A DNA stretch of 64,000 nt from Kutzneria chonburiensis (GCF_028622115.1 NZ_CP097263.1:4650001-4714000), one strand, 5' to 3'; positions 1-8,968 are shown, counted from the first letter of the stretch. Program-made: numbers and translations. Notes: generated by a model from the sequence alone, not told the origin.

Positions 1-306
1 CGCCTTGGCGTAGGCGGCTTCCCAGTTCAGCACGACCTGGCTGACGGTGGCCGCGCCACCGAGGTCGACCTCCAGCCACTGCGGGTCGCTGAAGGCGGAC
101 GACCAGCGGGTGCCAGTGTTGCCGTCAACCGCGTTCGCAGCGCCGAAACCGGCGTTCTCCGTGGACGACGAGGTGGCGGGCTTGCCTTGCGAGATCAGGG
201 TTCCCGCAGCGTGTGCGGGTGCGATGCCGAGAAACGTGGCCGTGACGGCGACGGTGGCCAGCAGGGCGGCGCGAAGCCGCCGCCGCGGCGGTGCGGTGGT
301 GGACAT
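1..306 (-). CDS. Secreted discoidin (F5/8 type C) domain protein, 5' part only
   Basis: The reading frame is open from an ATG at 306 to the window edge, giving 102 codons with no stop, so the 3' part lies outside. Residues 1-33 form a signal peptide (Arg-rich start, hydrophobic core, AHA-A cleavage region). A discoidin/F5-8C (CBM32-like) domain begins at about residue 35 (SQGKPATSSSTEN, DGNTGTRWSSAFSDPQ), a fold that usually binds carbohydrate outside the cell. The rest may hold a glycoside hydrolase. A GGAGAGGG ribosome site precedes the ATG. It diverges from the GH16 gene at 537, whose last domain is very similar, and shares two LacI-type palindromes with it. Confidence 0.85.
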   Translation of the reverse strand, partial: MSTTAPPRRRLRAALLATVAVTATFLGIAPAHAAGTLISQGKPATSSSTENAGFGAANAVDGNTGTRWSSAFSDPQWLEVDLGGAATVSQVVLNWEAAYAKA

Positions 307-337
307 GGTCCCTCTCCAGAGCCGGCAGGGGCAGGGG

Positions 338-349
338 GAGAGCGCTCTC
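338..349. promoter_or_regulatory. LacI-family operator-like palindrome, copy 1
   Basis: Perfect 12-bp palindrome GAGAGCGCTCTC, 32 bp upstream of the leftward discoidin gene start. The central CG and GAG arms resemble operators of LacI-family sugar regulators such as CebR in actinomycetes. An identical copy lies at 450-461. The regulator gene is not in the window. Confidence 0.6.
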
Positions 350-449
350 AAGGGGCAGGCTCATATGATTTCCGGCAGATGTCAAGGATGTTGACGCATC
401 TGGCGGCACACCCCTTGACGTCAACGGAATCGAGGGAGATGCTTCCGGT

Positions 450-461
450 GAGAGCGCTCTC
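450..461. promoter_or_regulatory. LacI-family operator-like palindrome, copy 2
   Basis: Second exact copy of GAGAGCGCTCTC, 75 bp upstream of the GH16 start. The two copies are 112 bp apart centre to centre and each is closer to one of the two divergent genes, which suggests joint repression of both secreted proteins by one LacI-type regulator. Confidence 0.6.
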
Positions 462-536
462 GCAATCTCCCTGTTACCTGCCTAGGTGACGCCTCCCGCC
501 AGATGCGGTCGCCCTGCCCGCCCGCAAGGAGTGCCC

Positions 537-2299
537 ATGTCGATCAGGGACAAGTGCGCGCGCCTGGTCCGCTCGCCCGGACGGCTCGCCACCGGCCTGC
601 TCGCGTTGACCCTGACAGCAGCCGGCGCGATCGGAATGACCGCGCCCACCACCGTGGCGGCCGCCGTCGCGCAGCCCGCCGCGGTGCCCGCGCCACCCGC
701 GGGATTCACCACCACCTGGAGCGACGACTTCACCGGCGCCGCGAACACCGGCCTGGACACCGGAACCTGGCGCTACGACGCCGGTCCCGGCTCCAGCTTC
801 GGCACCGGCGAGATCGAGACGACCACCACCAGCACCGACAACGTCTACCACGACGGCGCCGGCCACCTCGTGCTCAAGGCGCTGCACTCGGGCAGCGATC
901 CCAACGCCGGCTGGACATCCGGCCGGGTCGAGACCCAGGCCGACGGCTTCGGCGCGCAGCCCGGCGGCGTCGTGCGGATCCAGGCGTCCATCCAGCAGCC
1001 CAACCTGTCCACCGCCAACGGCGCCGGTTACTGGCCGGCATTCTGGATGTTGGGCGCGCCGCTGCGGATCGGCCAGGTGTGGCCCGGTTCCGGCGAGGTC
1101 GACATCCTCGAGGACATCAACGGCCGCAGCTCGCTGTTCGGCACGCTGCACTGCGGCGTGAGCCCGGGCGGCCCGTGCAACGAGGGCACCGGCATCGGCA
1201 GCGGCGAACGCGCCTGCGGCGGCTGCCAGACCGGGTACCACACCTACGCCGTCGAGCTCGACCGCTCCACCTCGCCCGAGCAGATCCGGTGGTACCTCGA
1301 CGGAACGCAGTACTTCTCGTTGAACTCGACCCAGGTCGACGCCACCACCTGGGCCAATGCCGTCGACCACAGCTTCTTCATCATCTTCGACCTGGCCATC
1401 GGCGGCGCCTTCCCGGCCGCGTTCGGCGGCGGCCCCAACGCCGCCACCGCCTCCGGCGGGTCGCTGAACGTCGACTACGTGGCCGTGTACAACAAGAATC
1501 CCGACTACGGCACGAACATCGCCCAGGGCAAGCCCACCACCGCGTCGTCGACCGAGAGCGCGCAGTTCCCGGCCTCCAACGCCACCGACGGCGACATCAC
1601 CACCCGGTGGTCGTCCGCGTTCAGCGACCCCCAGTCGATCCAGGTCGACCTCGGGCAGAACTACAACCTCACCCACGCCACCCTGACCTGGGAGGCCGCC
1701 GCCGCGTCGGCGTACCAGCTACAGACGTCGACCGACGGCAACAACTGGTCGACCGTATACACCAACAACAACTCCCCACAGGACATCCAGTCGACAGCGC
1801 TGTCGGCCACCGCCCGCTACGTCAAGGTCGTCGCCACCAGCCGGGCTTCCCAGTGGGGCGATTCCCTTTACGAGCTGGCACTGTACGGCTCGCCGACCTC
1901 CGGCGGCGGCACCGCGACCCTGCTGTCGCAGGAAAACCCGCCACCGCGTCGTCCACCGAGAACGCCAGTTTCGGCGCCGGCAACGCCGTTGACGGCAATC
2001 CCGGCACCCGCTGGTCGTCCGCCTTCAGCGATCCCCAGTCGCTCCAGGTGGATCTCGGCGCCACCCACACCATCAGCCGGGTCGACCTGAACTGGGAAGC
2101 GGCCTACGCCACGGGCTTCCAGATCCAGACGTCGAACGACAACGTCAACTGGTCGACCATCTACAGCACCACCACCGGCACCGGCGGCAACCAGTCGCTG
2201 GCCGTCACCGGCACCGGCCGCTACGTGCGCATGAACGGCACCCAGCGCGCCACCCAGTACGGCTATTCGCTGTGGGAGTTCCAGGTCTACGGCAACTGA
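537..2299 (+). CDS. Secreted GH16 beta-glucanase with two discoidin domains; frameshifted
   Basis: The ATG at 537 follows AAGGAG. Residues 1-45 are a signal peptide. Residues about 50-325 are a GH16 catalytic domain with the ExDxxE signature (E187, D189, E192 in GEVDILE), as in laminarinases and other endo-beta-glucanases. Two F5/8C discoidin modules follow. After codon CAG at about 1930 the frame is lost: the second module (GKPATASSTEN to the stop at 2299) continues in the -1 frame, and one G added in the run at 1931-1932 restores a product of about 587 residues. This may be a sequencing error or a real mutation that removes the last module. The GH16 assignment is firm; the exact glucan is not known. 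Confidence 0.85.
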
Positions 2300-2314
2300 A
2301 CCGACCGGTTCACG

Positions 2315-3037
2315 TCAGCGGGTGGTGTGCGCACCCCCGTTGACGTGAACCGTCTGCCCGGTGACCTGCCGGGCGCCCGGCGAGGCCAGGAACTCCACCA
2401 TCGCCGCGACATCGTCGGGCACGCCGGCCCGACCCGTGTGGGTCCGGCCGATCAGGGTCTCGCGGCGTCGCTCGGTGAGGCGGCCCTGGAAGAACTCGGT
2501 GGCCTCGATGTAACCCGGCGACACCACGTTCGCGGTCAGGCCCCGCGGGCCGATCTCCGCCGACAGCCCGGCCGTCCAGGCCTGCAACGCCGCTTTCGCC
2601 GCGCCATAGCCACCGCCCGCGTACTCCGCCCCGATCGAGCCCACGTTGATCACCGTGCCGCCCGGGCGCAGCTTGTCCAGCACCGCCGTGGTCGTGATCA
2701 CCGCACCGACCAGGTTGGCGTCCAGATTCGCCCGCCATGACGCCGCCACGTCGTCCAGGCTCGCCGCCGCCGGCCGACCGAAGTCCGTGTTGCCGCCGGC
2801 CATGTTGACCACGACGTCCAGTTCCGGCCCGATCGCGTCGGCCAGCGCCTGCACCTGCCCCGGATCCACGCCGTCACACACGATCGGCACGGCGGCGATC
2901 TCCTTCGCCGTCATGGCCAGCCGCTCCGTGTCCCGGCCGGTGATCACCACCGTGTCCCCGGCCGCGCGGAACCTCGCCGCGACCGCCTTGCCGATACCGC
3001 TGCTACCACCCGTGACCAGCACCTTGCGCGCCATCAT
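2315..3037 (-). CDS. SDR family oxidoreductase
   Basis: A 240-residue classical short-chain dehydrogenase/reductase. It has the NAD(P)-binding motif TGGSSGIG at residues 9-16, NMAGG for the NAG motif, a catalytic Ser in NVGSIG and YGAAK as the YxxxK pair. The C-terminal PGYIEATEFF segment and VNGGAHTTR end are typical of FabG-like members. The substrate cannot be read from the sequence. It is divergent from a MarR regulator at 3090, with a 22-bp palindrome between them, so induction by a small molecule is likely. Confidence 0.9.
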   Translation of the reverse strand: MMARKVLVTGGSSGIGKAVAARFRAAGDTVVITGRDTERLAMTAKEIAAVPIVCDGVDPGQVQALADAIGPELDVVVNMAGGNTDFGRPAAASLDDVAASWRANLDANLVGAVITTTAVLDKLRPGGTVINVGSIGAEYAGGGYGAAKAALQAWTAGLSAEIGPRGLTANVVSPGYIEATEFFQGRLTERRRETLIGRTHTGRAGVPDDVAAMVEFLASPGARQVTGQTVHVNGGAHTTR

Positions 3038-3052
3038 CCACCCCCGAGTCTG

Positions 3053-3074
3053 CTACGTTAAGCGCTAAACGTAG
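3053..3074. promoter_or_regulatory. MarR-type operator between SDR and MarR genes
   Basis: 22-bp near-perfect inverted repeat CTACGTT-AAGCGCT-AAACGTAG with one mismatched pair. It lies 16 bp from both start codons and would overlap both divergent promoters. Its size, AT-rich flanks and AGCGCT core fit a dimeric winged-helix repressor, presumably the adjacent MarR protein. Confidence 0.65.
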
Positions 3075-3089
3075 CCAGTGGAGGTGCCG

Positions 3090-3605
3090 GTGTCCAACTA
3101 TCCGCTCGACGATCCGCGGTCGACATGGCCGGTGGCGGACATCGCGGAGGCGTGGCGGCGGGAGTTGCCGGGCGCGGACACCGACTCGATCGCGGTGATC
3201 ACGCCGCTGTGGCGAACGGCCAAGGCGCTGGCCGATGATCGACGGCGGACGCTGGCGGTCATCGGCATCGATCCGGCGACGTTGGATCTGCTGAGCGTGA
3301 TCCGGCGCGCGGGCCCGCCGTACGAGTTGACGACGCGGGAGATCACCGAACGCACGCTCGTGACGGCGGGGGCCATCTCGCAGCGCATTGCCCGGGCGGA
3401 GGAGGCCGGGCTGGTGGAGCGAGCGCCGTCGAATGCCTCGCGGCGGGCGGTGGCGGTGCGGCTCACCGACGCCGGTCACCGTCTGATCGAAGACGCCGTC
3501 CAGCGGCTGCTGGCCCACGAGTCCAGGGTGGTGGCCGCGCTGACCGACCAGGAGCAAAGCGTGCTCGCGACGTGCCTGGCCAAGATAGATGCCGCCCTGG
3601 CGTGA
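3090..3605 (+). CDS. MarR family transcriptional regulator
   Basis: A 171-residue winged-helix protein. GTG at 3090 is chosen because GGAGG lies 5 nt upstream; an earlier in-frame GTG at 3078 would have no ribosome site and would overlap the operator. The DNA-binding region is at about residues 65-125, with the recognition helix in TAGAISQRIARAEEAGLVER and a wing rich in Arg (SRRAVAVRLTDAG). The family represses neighbouring genes until a phenolic or similar ligand binds. The probable target is the divergent SDR gene and itself. Confidence 0.88.
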   Translation: MSNYPLDDPRSTWPVADIAEAWRRELPGADTDSIAVITPLWRTAKALADDRRRTLAVIGIDPATLDLLSVIRRAGPPYELTTREITERTLVTAGAISQRIARAEEAGLVERAPSNASRRAVAVRLTDAGHRLIEDAVQRLLAHESRVVAALTDQEQSVLATCLAKIDAALA

Positions 3606-3649
3606 CGGGTGCGCTATACATGGGGCTGTCCGAATTCTGAGGGGAATCG

Positions 3650-4450
3650 ATGGACGGCCTGTCGGCGCTGGACTATGAACGCATGCTGGACCTGGCGGCC
3701 GCGGTGATGGACACGACGGCGCCGGAGTCGCCATGGCCGCTGGTGGCGGACGAACTGGCACGGGCGCTGGGCGGCACGATGGTGCTGCTGACGGACGTGC
3801 GCGGACCGACGGCGAAGGTGGAGGCCTGGGCGCCGGAGTGGATCGGCTCGCTGCCACTGAACACGTTGCTGCGTAAAGGACTTGACGGCGGCCACCCGCT
3901 GCCGGAGCACTACGCGCGCACGGGCGATCAACGCCCGCTGGCGGTGACGGACGTGGCGGAGATGAGCGTGTGGCGGCGAACCGAGGCGTACGCGACGCTG
4001 CGCGAGACGGTCGGCGTCACCAGGCACATCGCGATTCCTTTGCCGGCAAGGGAAAGCGGCCGGTTCCGGACGTTCGTGGTGCACCGGGACGGCGGCGAGT
4101 TCGACGACCGGGAGCGCAGCTACGTGCAACGGCTGCAACCGCTGCTGGTGAGCGTGGACCGGTTCGTCAGACAGTTGGCGGAGTGGACGGAATCGGTGCG
4201 GGAGGAGGAAAAGCCGCAAGAATCGGCGGCGGAGGCAGGTCTGACGCCGCGGGAGATCTCGGTGCTGAGCCTGCTGGCCGACGGCATGACGGCGGAGGCG
4301 ATCGGCCGCCGGCTGGGCATCTCCAACCGGACCGTGCACAAGCACACCGAGAACCTGTACCGAAAGCTGTCCGCGACCGACCGCCTCACGGCCGTCCTGC
4401 GGGCCCAGTCGCTGGGCCTGCTGAGCGCTACGACCGGCCCGGCGAGGTGA
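3650..4450 (+). CDS. LuxR family transcriptional regulator with GAF-like sensor region
   Basis: A 266-residue protein starting at ATG 3650 behind GAGGGGA. Residues about 1-180 look like a GAF-type sensor (VTRHIAIPLPARESGRFRTF). Residues about 196-260 form a LuxR/GerE helix-turn-helix (LTPREISVLSLLADGMT, AIGRRLGISNRTVHKHTENL). There is no phosphoacceptor receiver domain, so it is a one-component regulator. Its 3' end overlaps the convergent gene at 4428 by 23 bp. Ligand and targets are unknown. Confidence 0.85.
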   Translation: MDGLSALDYERMLDLAAAVMDTTAPESPWPLVADELARALGGTMVLLTDVRGPTAKVEAWAPEWIGSLPLNTLLRKGLDGGHPLPEHYARTGDQRPLAVTDVAEMSVWRRTEAYATLRETVGVTRHIAIPLPARESGRFRTFVVHRDGGEFDDRERSYVQRLQPLLVSVDRFVRQLAEWTESVREEEKPQESAAEAGLTPREISVLSLLADGMTAEAIGRRLGISNRTVHKHTENLYRKLSATDRLTAVLRAQSLGLLSATTGPAR

Positions 4451-5102
4451 TCCGGTCGGTACGGTCCCGGTCGGCGGCGAAGGCGACGCCGCGAGCCCGG
4501 GGCACGGTCGGCACGCCGCCGATCGGGTAGTCGAGGGCCCGCAGCACGTCGTCGGGCAGCGACTCGGCCGGCACGCCAACGCGCAGCAGCAGCTCGCGCA
4601 CCTGGATCGGGCGGGAGCGCGTGAGAATGTCGAAGACGCCGGCCCGCAGCAGGGTCAGCCGCCGCATGAAACGCTGGATGTCGACCGGCCGGCCGCCACG
4701 CAGGTCACGCCATTCGGCCTGGTGCTTGCGGGCCATCTCGGTCAGCCGCACGTAGTCGAGCAGGCTGCTGCCGGAGCCGGAACGGGCCACGTCGGTGAAC
4801 TCGGAGCCGTCGATCACCGGCTGCGGCCACTGGCGGTGGTAGTCGGCCGCCGACGGGGCCGGATAGGCCCACAGGAATACTCCGTCGCCGTCCGTTGTTT
4901 GCACGATCAGCGAGGTCGGCGGCAGCCCGTAGGCCTCCGCAATCCGGCCGGCCGCGGCCATCCCGAGCTGCGATGACGTTCCGCTGACCTGTCCGCACCA
5001 CCCGTGCGGCGTCGGCAGCGCGTCGAGCGTGCTTCCCGGCAGCGGCCCCGTCTCGGACGCGATCTCCCGCGCCCACACCGCGACGATCTCCCCACGCTCC
5101 AT
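4428..5102 (-). CDS. Hypothetical protein, 224 aa
   Basis: No family is recognised. ATG at 5102 is chosen because an upstream extension would run into the leader and coding region of rho. The protein is soluble, with no signal peptide or membrane segment. It has an acidic N-terminal half (LIVQTTDGDGVFLWAYP, a beta-rich region) and an Arg-rich helical C-terminal half (DIQRFMRRLTLLRAGVFD) that could be a small helical domain. No clear ribosome site is seen, so translation may be leaderless. The 3' end overlaps the LuxR gene by 23 bp in convergent orientation. Confidence 0.6.
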   Translation of the reverse strand: MERGEIVAVWAREIASETGPLPGSTLDALPTPHGWCGQVSGTSSQLGMAAAGRIAEAYGLPPTSLIVQTTDGDGVFLWAYPAPSAADYHRQWPQPVIDGSEFTDVARSGSGSSLLDYVRLTEMARKHQAEWRDLRGGRPVDIQRFMRRLTLLRAGVFDILTRSRPIQVRELLLRVGVPAESLPDDVLRALDYPIGGVPTVPRARGVAFAADRDRTDRITSPGRS

Positions 5103-5246
5103 GGCGCAACGATAGCGCCCCGGAACAACAGGGCTTGCGCGGCCGACGGGCAGTGCCCTACCATCCGGATTGTCTACCTCATGTGGGTGCGGAGCTCTCC
5201 CCCACCAGAGGAACTCACCACCGAGATCCACGAGCGATCTCTGTCC

Positions 5247-5262
5247 GCGGCGTGTCCGCCGC
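5247..5262 (+). promoter_or_regulatory. Small hairpin in the rho leader
   Basis: GCGGCG-TGTC-CGCCGC forms a 6-bp stem with a 4-nt loop, ending 24 nt before the rho start codon and shortly before its AAGGAA ribosome site. rho genes are commonly autoregulated in the leader; a role for this hairpin is only inference. Confidence 0.3.
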
Positions 5263-5286
5263 ATCCATCGAAGCAAGGAAACACCC

Positions 5287-6390
5287 ATGAACACCACCGA
5301 AAACACCGCGTTCGAGGATGTCGGCGGCATCCTCGACATCGTCGGAAACCGAGCACAGCTCAGGATCGACGGCTATCTGCCGGGTCCGAACGACGTGCAG
5401 GTGAGCCCGGCGCAGATCCGTGAGCACGGGCTGCGCCGCGGCGACACCGTGCACGGAAAGGCCACCGCCGAAGGGAAACTGACCCAGGTCGACTCGGTCA
5501 ACGGGCAGCGGCCGGGGCACGCCAGGCCCCGGTTCGAGGACCTGACCCCGTTGTACCCCAACGAAAGGCTCCATCTGGAGACCGAGCCGCACCTGCTCAC
5601 GACCCGGGTCGCCGACCTGGTGACGCCGGTCGGCAAGGGCCAGCGCGCCCTCATCGTCGCCCCGCCGAAGGCGGGCAAAACCTCGGTGCTGCAAGCGATC
5701 GCGCACGGCATCAGCAAGAACCACCCCGAGTGCCACCTGATGCTGGTGCTGGTCGGCGAACGGCCGGAGGAGGTCACGGACCTGGCCCGGTCGGTGCCGG
5801 GCGAGGTGATCGCGGCGACCTTCGACCAGCCGCCGAAGGAGCACACGGCCATCGCCGAGCTGGCCATCGAGCGGGCCAAGCGCCTGGTCGAGATGGGCCG
5901 GGACGTGGTGGTGCTGCTGGATTCCCTGACCCGGCTGGGCCGCGCCTACAACCTGGCCGCGCCGAACTCGGGCCGCATCCTGTCCGGCGGCATCGACGCC
6001 GGCGCGCTGGCGCCGCCCAAGCGGTTCCTGGCCGCGGCCCGCAATATCGAGGACGGCGGCTCGCTGACCATCTTCGCCACCTCGCTGGTCGACACCGGCT
6101 CGCTCGGCGACAACCTGATCTTCGAGGAGTTCAAGGCCACCGGCAACGCCGAGCTGCGGCTGGACCGCAAGGTCGCGGCCAAGCGGGTGTTCCCGGCGGT
6201 GGACGTGACCGGCTCCGGCACCCGCCACGAGGAGCTGCTGATGACTCCCGCCGAGCTGGCCGCCACCCGCCGCATGCGCCGCGCGCTGGACGGCCGGGAG
6301 GTGGACGTGCTGCTCGACGGCCTGCGCAAGACCAGCACGAACGCGGAGTTCCTGACGCAGATCATGCAGACGACACCGCCGGCGCGCTGA
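5287..6390 (+). CDS. rho: Transcription termination factor Rho, short form
   Basis: A 367-residue hexameric RNA helicase. ATG 5287 follows AAGGAA. Residues about 10-60 are the cold-shock-like primary RNA-binding domain (GGILDIVGNRAQLRIDGYL). The ATPase core carries Walker A PPKAGKTS (about 126-133), Walker B VVVLLDSLTRLGRAYN (D212), the Q-loop region SGGIDAGALAPPKR and the R-loop LGDNLIFEEFKATGNAELR. It lacks the N-terminal Rho_N helix bundle and the long charged insertion normal in actinobacterial Rho (usually over 600 residues), so it is probably a second, accessory Rho. All key catalytic motifs are intact. Confidence 0.92.
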   Translation: MNTTENTAFEDVGGILDIVGNRAQLRIDGYLPGPNDVQVSPAQIREHGLRRGDTVHGKATAEGKLTQVDSVNGQRPGHARPRFEDLTPLYPNERLHLETEPHLLTTRVADLVTPVGKGQRALIVAPPKAGKTSVLQAIAHGISKNHPECHLMLVLVGERPEEVTDLARSVPGEVIAATFDQPPKEHTAIAELAIERAKRLVEMGRDVVVLLDSLTRLGRAYNLAAPNSGRILSGGIDAGALAPPKRFLAAARNIEDGGSLTIFATSLVDTGSLGDNLIFEEFKATGNAELRLDRKVAAKRVFPAVDVTGSGTRHEELLMTPAELAATRRMRRALDGREVDVLLDGLRKTSTNAEFLTQIMQTTPPAR

Positions 6391-6406
6391 ACGTAAACTC
6401 GGAATT

Positions 6407-7279
6407 GTGCGGACTCGACCGACCCTGACCTGGACAGATCCCGGTGTGGAGCTGCCACGCACCACCAGTCTGGCCGAGGTCGTCGACGTGGTCGGGCGCG
6501 GCCGGGTCGCCGTGCTCAGCGGCGCCGGCATCTCCACCGAGTCGGGCATCCCCGACTACCGCGGCGACGGCGGCAGCCTGCGCCGGCACACCCCCATGAC
6601 CTACGACGACTTCGTGGCCAGCGAGCACGGCCGGCGGCGGTACTGGGCCCGCAGCCACGTCGGCTGGCGCACCATCGCCCGCGCCGCCCCCAACGACGGC
6701 CACCGCGCCGTGGCCGAGCTGCAGAAGCGCGGCCTGCTGACCGGTGTCATCACGCAGAACGTGGACGGCCTGCACCAGGCCGGCGGGGCCAGCGACGTGA
6801 TCGAGCTGCACGGCAGCCTGGACCGGGTGATCTGCCTCGGCTGCCGGGAGACCTCGGCCCGGGCCGAGCTGGACCGGCGGTTGCACGCCGCCAACCCCGA
6901 CTTTGGTGGCGTCGCCACCCGGATCAACCCGGACGGCGACGTCGAGCTGGACGAGCAGCTGGTCGCCGGCTTCGCACTGGTCGACTGCACCGGCTGCGAC
7001 CGGGGCGTGCTCAAGCCGGACGTCGTGTTCTTCGGCGAGAACGTGCCACGGCCCCGCGTCGAGCAGTGCTACCAGCTGGTCGAGGATTCCGACGCCTTGC
7101 TGGTGCTGGGCTCTTCGCTGACGGTCATGTCCGGGCTGCGGTTCGTCCGCCGCGCGGCGCAGGCCGGCAAGCCGGTGCTGATCATCAACAAGGGCCGGAC
7201 GCGCGGCGACAAGGAGGCCGCGGTCCGGGTCGACCGGCCGCTCGGCCAGGCCCTGACTGAACTCGTCAGTTCAGTCTGA
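6407..7279 (+). CDS. Sirtuin NAD-dependent protein deacylase
   Basis: A 290-residue Sir2 family enzyme that removes acyl groups from lysine using NAD. It has GAGIS (39-43), PDYRGDGGSLR, TQNVDGLH with the NAD-site Asn and Asp, and the catalytic His in IELHGS. Two CxxC pairs (CLGC and CTGC) bind the structural zinc. GSSLTVMSG and IINKG complete the Rossmann fold. The sequence resembles class II (SIRT4-like) bacterial sirtuins. The GTG at 6407 lacks a strong ribosome site; GTG 6446 is an alternative. The 3' end overlaps the convergent hydrolase gene by 14 bp. Confidence 0.9.
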   Translation: MRTRPTLTWTDPGVELPRTTSLAEVVDVVGRGRVAVLSGAGISTESGIPDYRGDGGSLRRHTPMTYDDFVASEHGRRRYWARSHVGWRTIARAAPNDGHRAVAELQKRGLLTGVITQNVDGLHQAGGASDVIELHGSLDRVICLGCRETSARAELDRRLHAANPDFGGVATRINPDGDVELDEQLVAGFALVDCTGCDRGVLKPDVVFFGENVPRPRVEQCYQLVEDSDALLVLGSSLTVMSGLRFVRRAAQAGKPVLIINKGRTRGDKEAAVRVDRPLGQALTELVSSV

Positions 7280-8042
7280 GCCGGAACCACTCGGTCAGGC
7301 CACGATCGACCACGGCCGCCCCCGCCGACTGCGGCGCGGGCTCGATACCGGGTCGCTCGGCCAGCGCGTGTTCCAGTCCTGGCACGGACAACAGCTCGTT
7401 GCCGGGCTCGGACGCCAGCTTCAGGGCGTCAGCACGGAAATCGGCGTGGTCGAGTTCACCGCTGACCACCAGCAGTGGCGCCCGGATCGCCGTCGCCCTG
7501 GCCACGAAGTCCAGGCTGTCGACGATCGCGGTGGTCTCCTCGTCGTACGGATAGTCGGGCCGGATCAGCCCGACCACCGGGCGCATGGTGATGGCGGCGT
7601 TGACGACGGCGCCGGCGAACACGGGAATGCTGGTGTCGGCCAGCACACGCAGGGCGACCGCGCCGCCGAGGGAGCCACCAACCACTCCGATGGGGCCGTC
7701 CCCGATCGGGAACTGCTCGCGCAGCGACGCCAAGGCGGTCGGGAACTCCGTGACGGCCTGCGTTACGAAAGCGTGCAGGTAGTCCAGCAGCGGATCCTGC
7801 TGCGCCAAAGCCATGATCGCGTTCATGCCGCCGTCGACCATCCGCGCCCCGCACATGGGCATGCCCAGATGGATCCGCCAGGCCGGGACGTCGAGCATCG
7901 GCAGCGCCGCGGCGAACGCGGCGTTGCTGGCCGGGGCGTCGATCATGTGCCACGTGACGATCAGTGGTGCTGGACCGCCGTTGACCGGGGGCAGGGCGGT
8001 GAAGGGCACGCCGGCGGCGGTACCGGTGATCGCGGAATCCAT
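7266..8042 (-). CDS. Alpha/beta hydrolase
   Basis: A 258-residue alpha/beta-fold hydrolase. The nucleophile elbow is GGSLGG in GVVGGSLGGAVALRV, the acid is likely Asp in SGELDHADF and the His lies in GLEHALAER, all in the expected order. ATG 8042 is chosen because the upstream extension has no hydrolase features and only 95 bp separate it from the next gene. There is no signal peptide, so it acts in the cytoplasm. The N-terminal oxyanion region (LIVTWHMIDAP) is compatible with an esterase or lipase; the substrate is unknown. Confidence 0.82.
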   Translation of the reverse strand: MDSAITGTAAGVPFTALPPVNGGPAPLIVTWHMIDAPASNAAFAAALPMLDVPAWRIHLGMPMCGARMVDGGMNAIMALAQQDPLLDYLHAFVTQAVTEFPTALASLREQFPIGDGPIGVVGGSLGGAVALRVLADTSIPVFAGAVVNAAITMRPVVGLIRPDYPYDEETTAIVDSLDFVARATAIRAPLLVVSGELDHADFRADALKLASEPGNELLSVPGLEHALAERPGIEPAPQSAGAAVVDRGLTEWFRLRLN

Positions 8043-8137
8043 GGCGCCAACCGTAGATCCCGCCGTCGGCGGCCAGAGCTGTTTCGCCCCAAGGGGCAGC
8101 AGGCCGTCAGGGCGGCCTTGGTGCGGCAGGAACGGGG

Positions 8138-8968
8138 TCAGTGCGCGGTGATGGCCGGCGGCGCCGGCAGTTCGTAGCCGGAAGCGCCGAGATTGGCCTG
8201 CGCGGCCGCCCTCCACGCTCCGGTGCTGATCATCTTCTGCAGGGCGGCGTCGACCTTGGCCATGCCGTCCGGGTCGCCCTTGCGCAGGCCGATGCCGTAC
8301 GCGTCGTTGGTGAACGGCTTGCCCACGATGCGCAGCAGCTCAGGGTTCTGCGCGGCGTAGCCGGCCAGGATGACGTCGCCGGTGGTGACCGCGTCGACGA
8401 GGCCGGCCAGCAGCGCCGTGATGCAGTCGGTGTACCGCGGGTACTCGACCAGCTTCACCTCGTGCGCGAACTTGTCCTTCACGGCCTGCGCCGAGGTGGT
8501 GTTGACCACCGTGCACAACCGCTTGCCGTTCAGCGACTCCGGCCCGACGATCGACTTGTCGTCCTGCCGGATGAGCAGGTCCTGGCCGAGCGTGAAGTAC
8601 GGGCCGGCGAAGTCGACGAGCTTCTTGCGCTCGTCGCTGATGGTGTAGGCGGCCACCACCATGTCGACCTTGGCGCCGGTCAGCAACTTCTCCCGATCGG
8701 CCGGCTGGGCCTCCTTCCAGGTGATGTTGTCCGGGCTGACGCCCAGCTCGTTGGCCACGTACTTGGCCACCTCGACGTCGAAGCCCTTGAACTCGCCGTT
8801 GAGCGTGCGCTCGCCGAGCCCGGGCTGGTCGAACCGGATGCCGATGGTCAGGTGGCCCTGGGCGGCGTCGGCGCTGAGCGAGCCGGCGGCCCCGCGTGAG
8901 CCGCACGCGGCAATCAATGCCAGCGTCGCGAACACGGCCACTATTCGTAATCTTCCCTGGCGGCGCAT
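8138..8968 (-). CDS. Amino-acid ABC transporter substrate-binding lipoprotein (SBP family 3)
   Basis: A 276-residue lipoprotein with lipobox LIAAC (Cys22) after an Arg-rich N-terminus. ATG 8968 gives a normal signal peptide; an extension upstream would bury it. The mature part is a periplasmic-binding-protein fold of family 3 (GEFKGFDVEVAKYVANELG, KVDMVVAAYTISDERKK, VDAVTTGDVILAGY), close to glutamate-binding GluB of actinobacteria. No permease or ATPase gene is adjacent, so it is an orphan binding protein or works with a distant transporter. Confidence 0.88.
   Translation of the reverse strand: MRRQGRLRIVAVFATLALIAACGSRGAAGSLSADAAQGHLTIGIRFDQPGLGERTLNGEFKGFDVEVAKYVANELGVSPDNITWKEAQPADREKLLTGAKVDMVVAAYTISDERKKLVDFAGPYFTLGQDLLIRQDDKSIVGPESLNGKRLCTVVNTTSAQAVKDKFAHEVKLVEYPRYTDCITALLAGLVDAVTTGDVILAGYAAQNPELLRIVGKPFTNDAYGIGLRKGDPDGMAKVDAALQKMISTGAWRAAAQANLGASGYELPAPPAITAH

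Noticed and set aside
474-1676. Long reading frames antisense to GH16 and many other genes
   Set aside because: They arise from high GC at third codon positions; compositions are Arg/Gly/Ala-rich with no domains.
1926-1940. Programmed -1 frameshift in the GH16 gene
   Set aside because: The site CAG GAA AAC does not follow the X XXY YYZ slippery pattern and no downstream structure is evident; a lost G is simpler.
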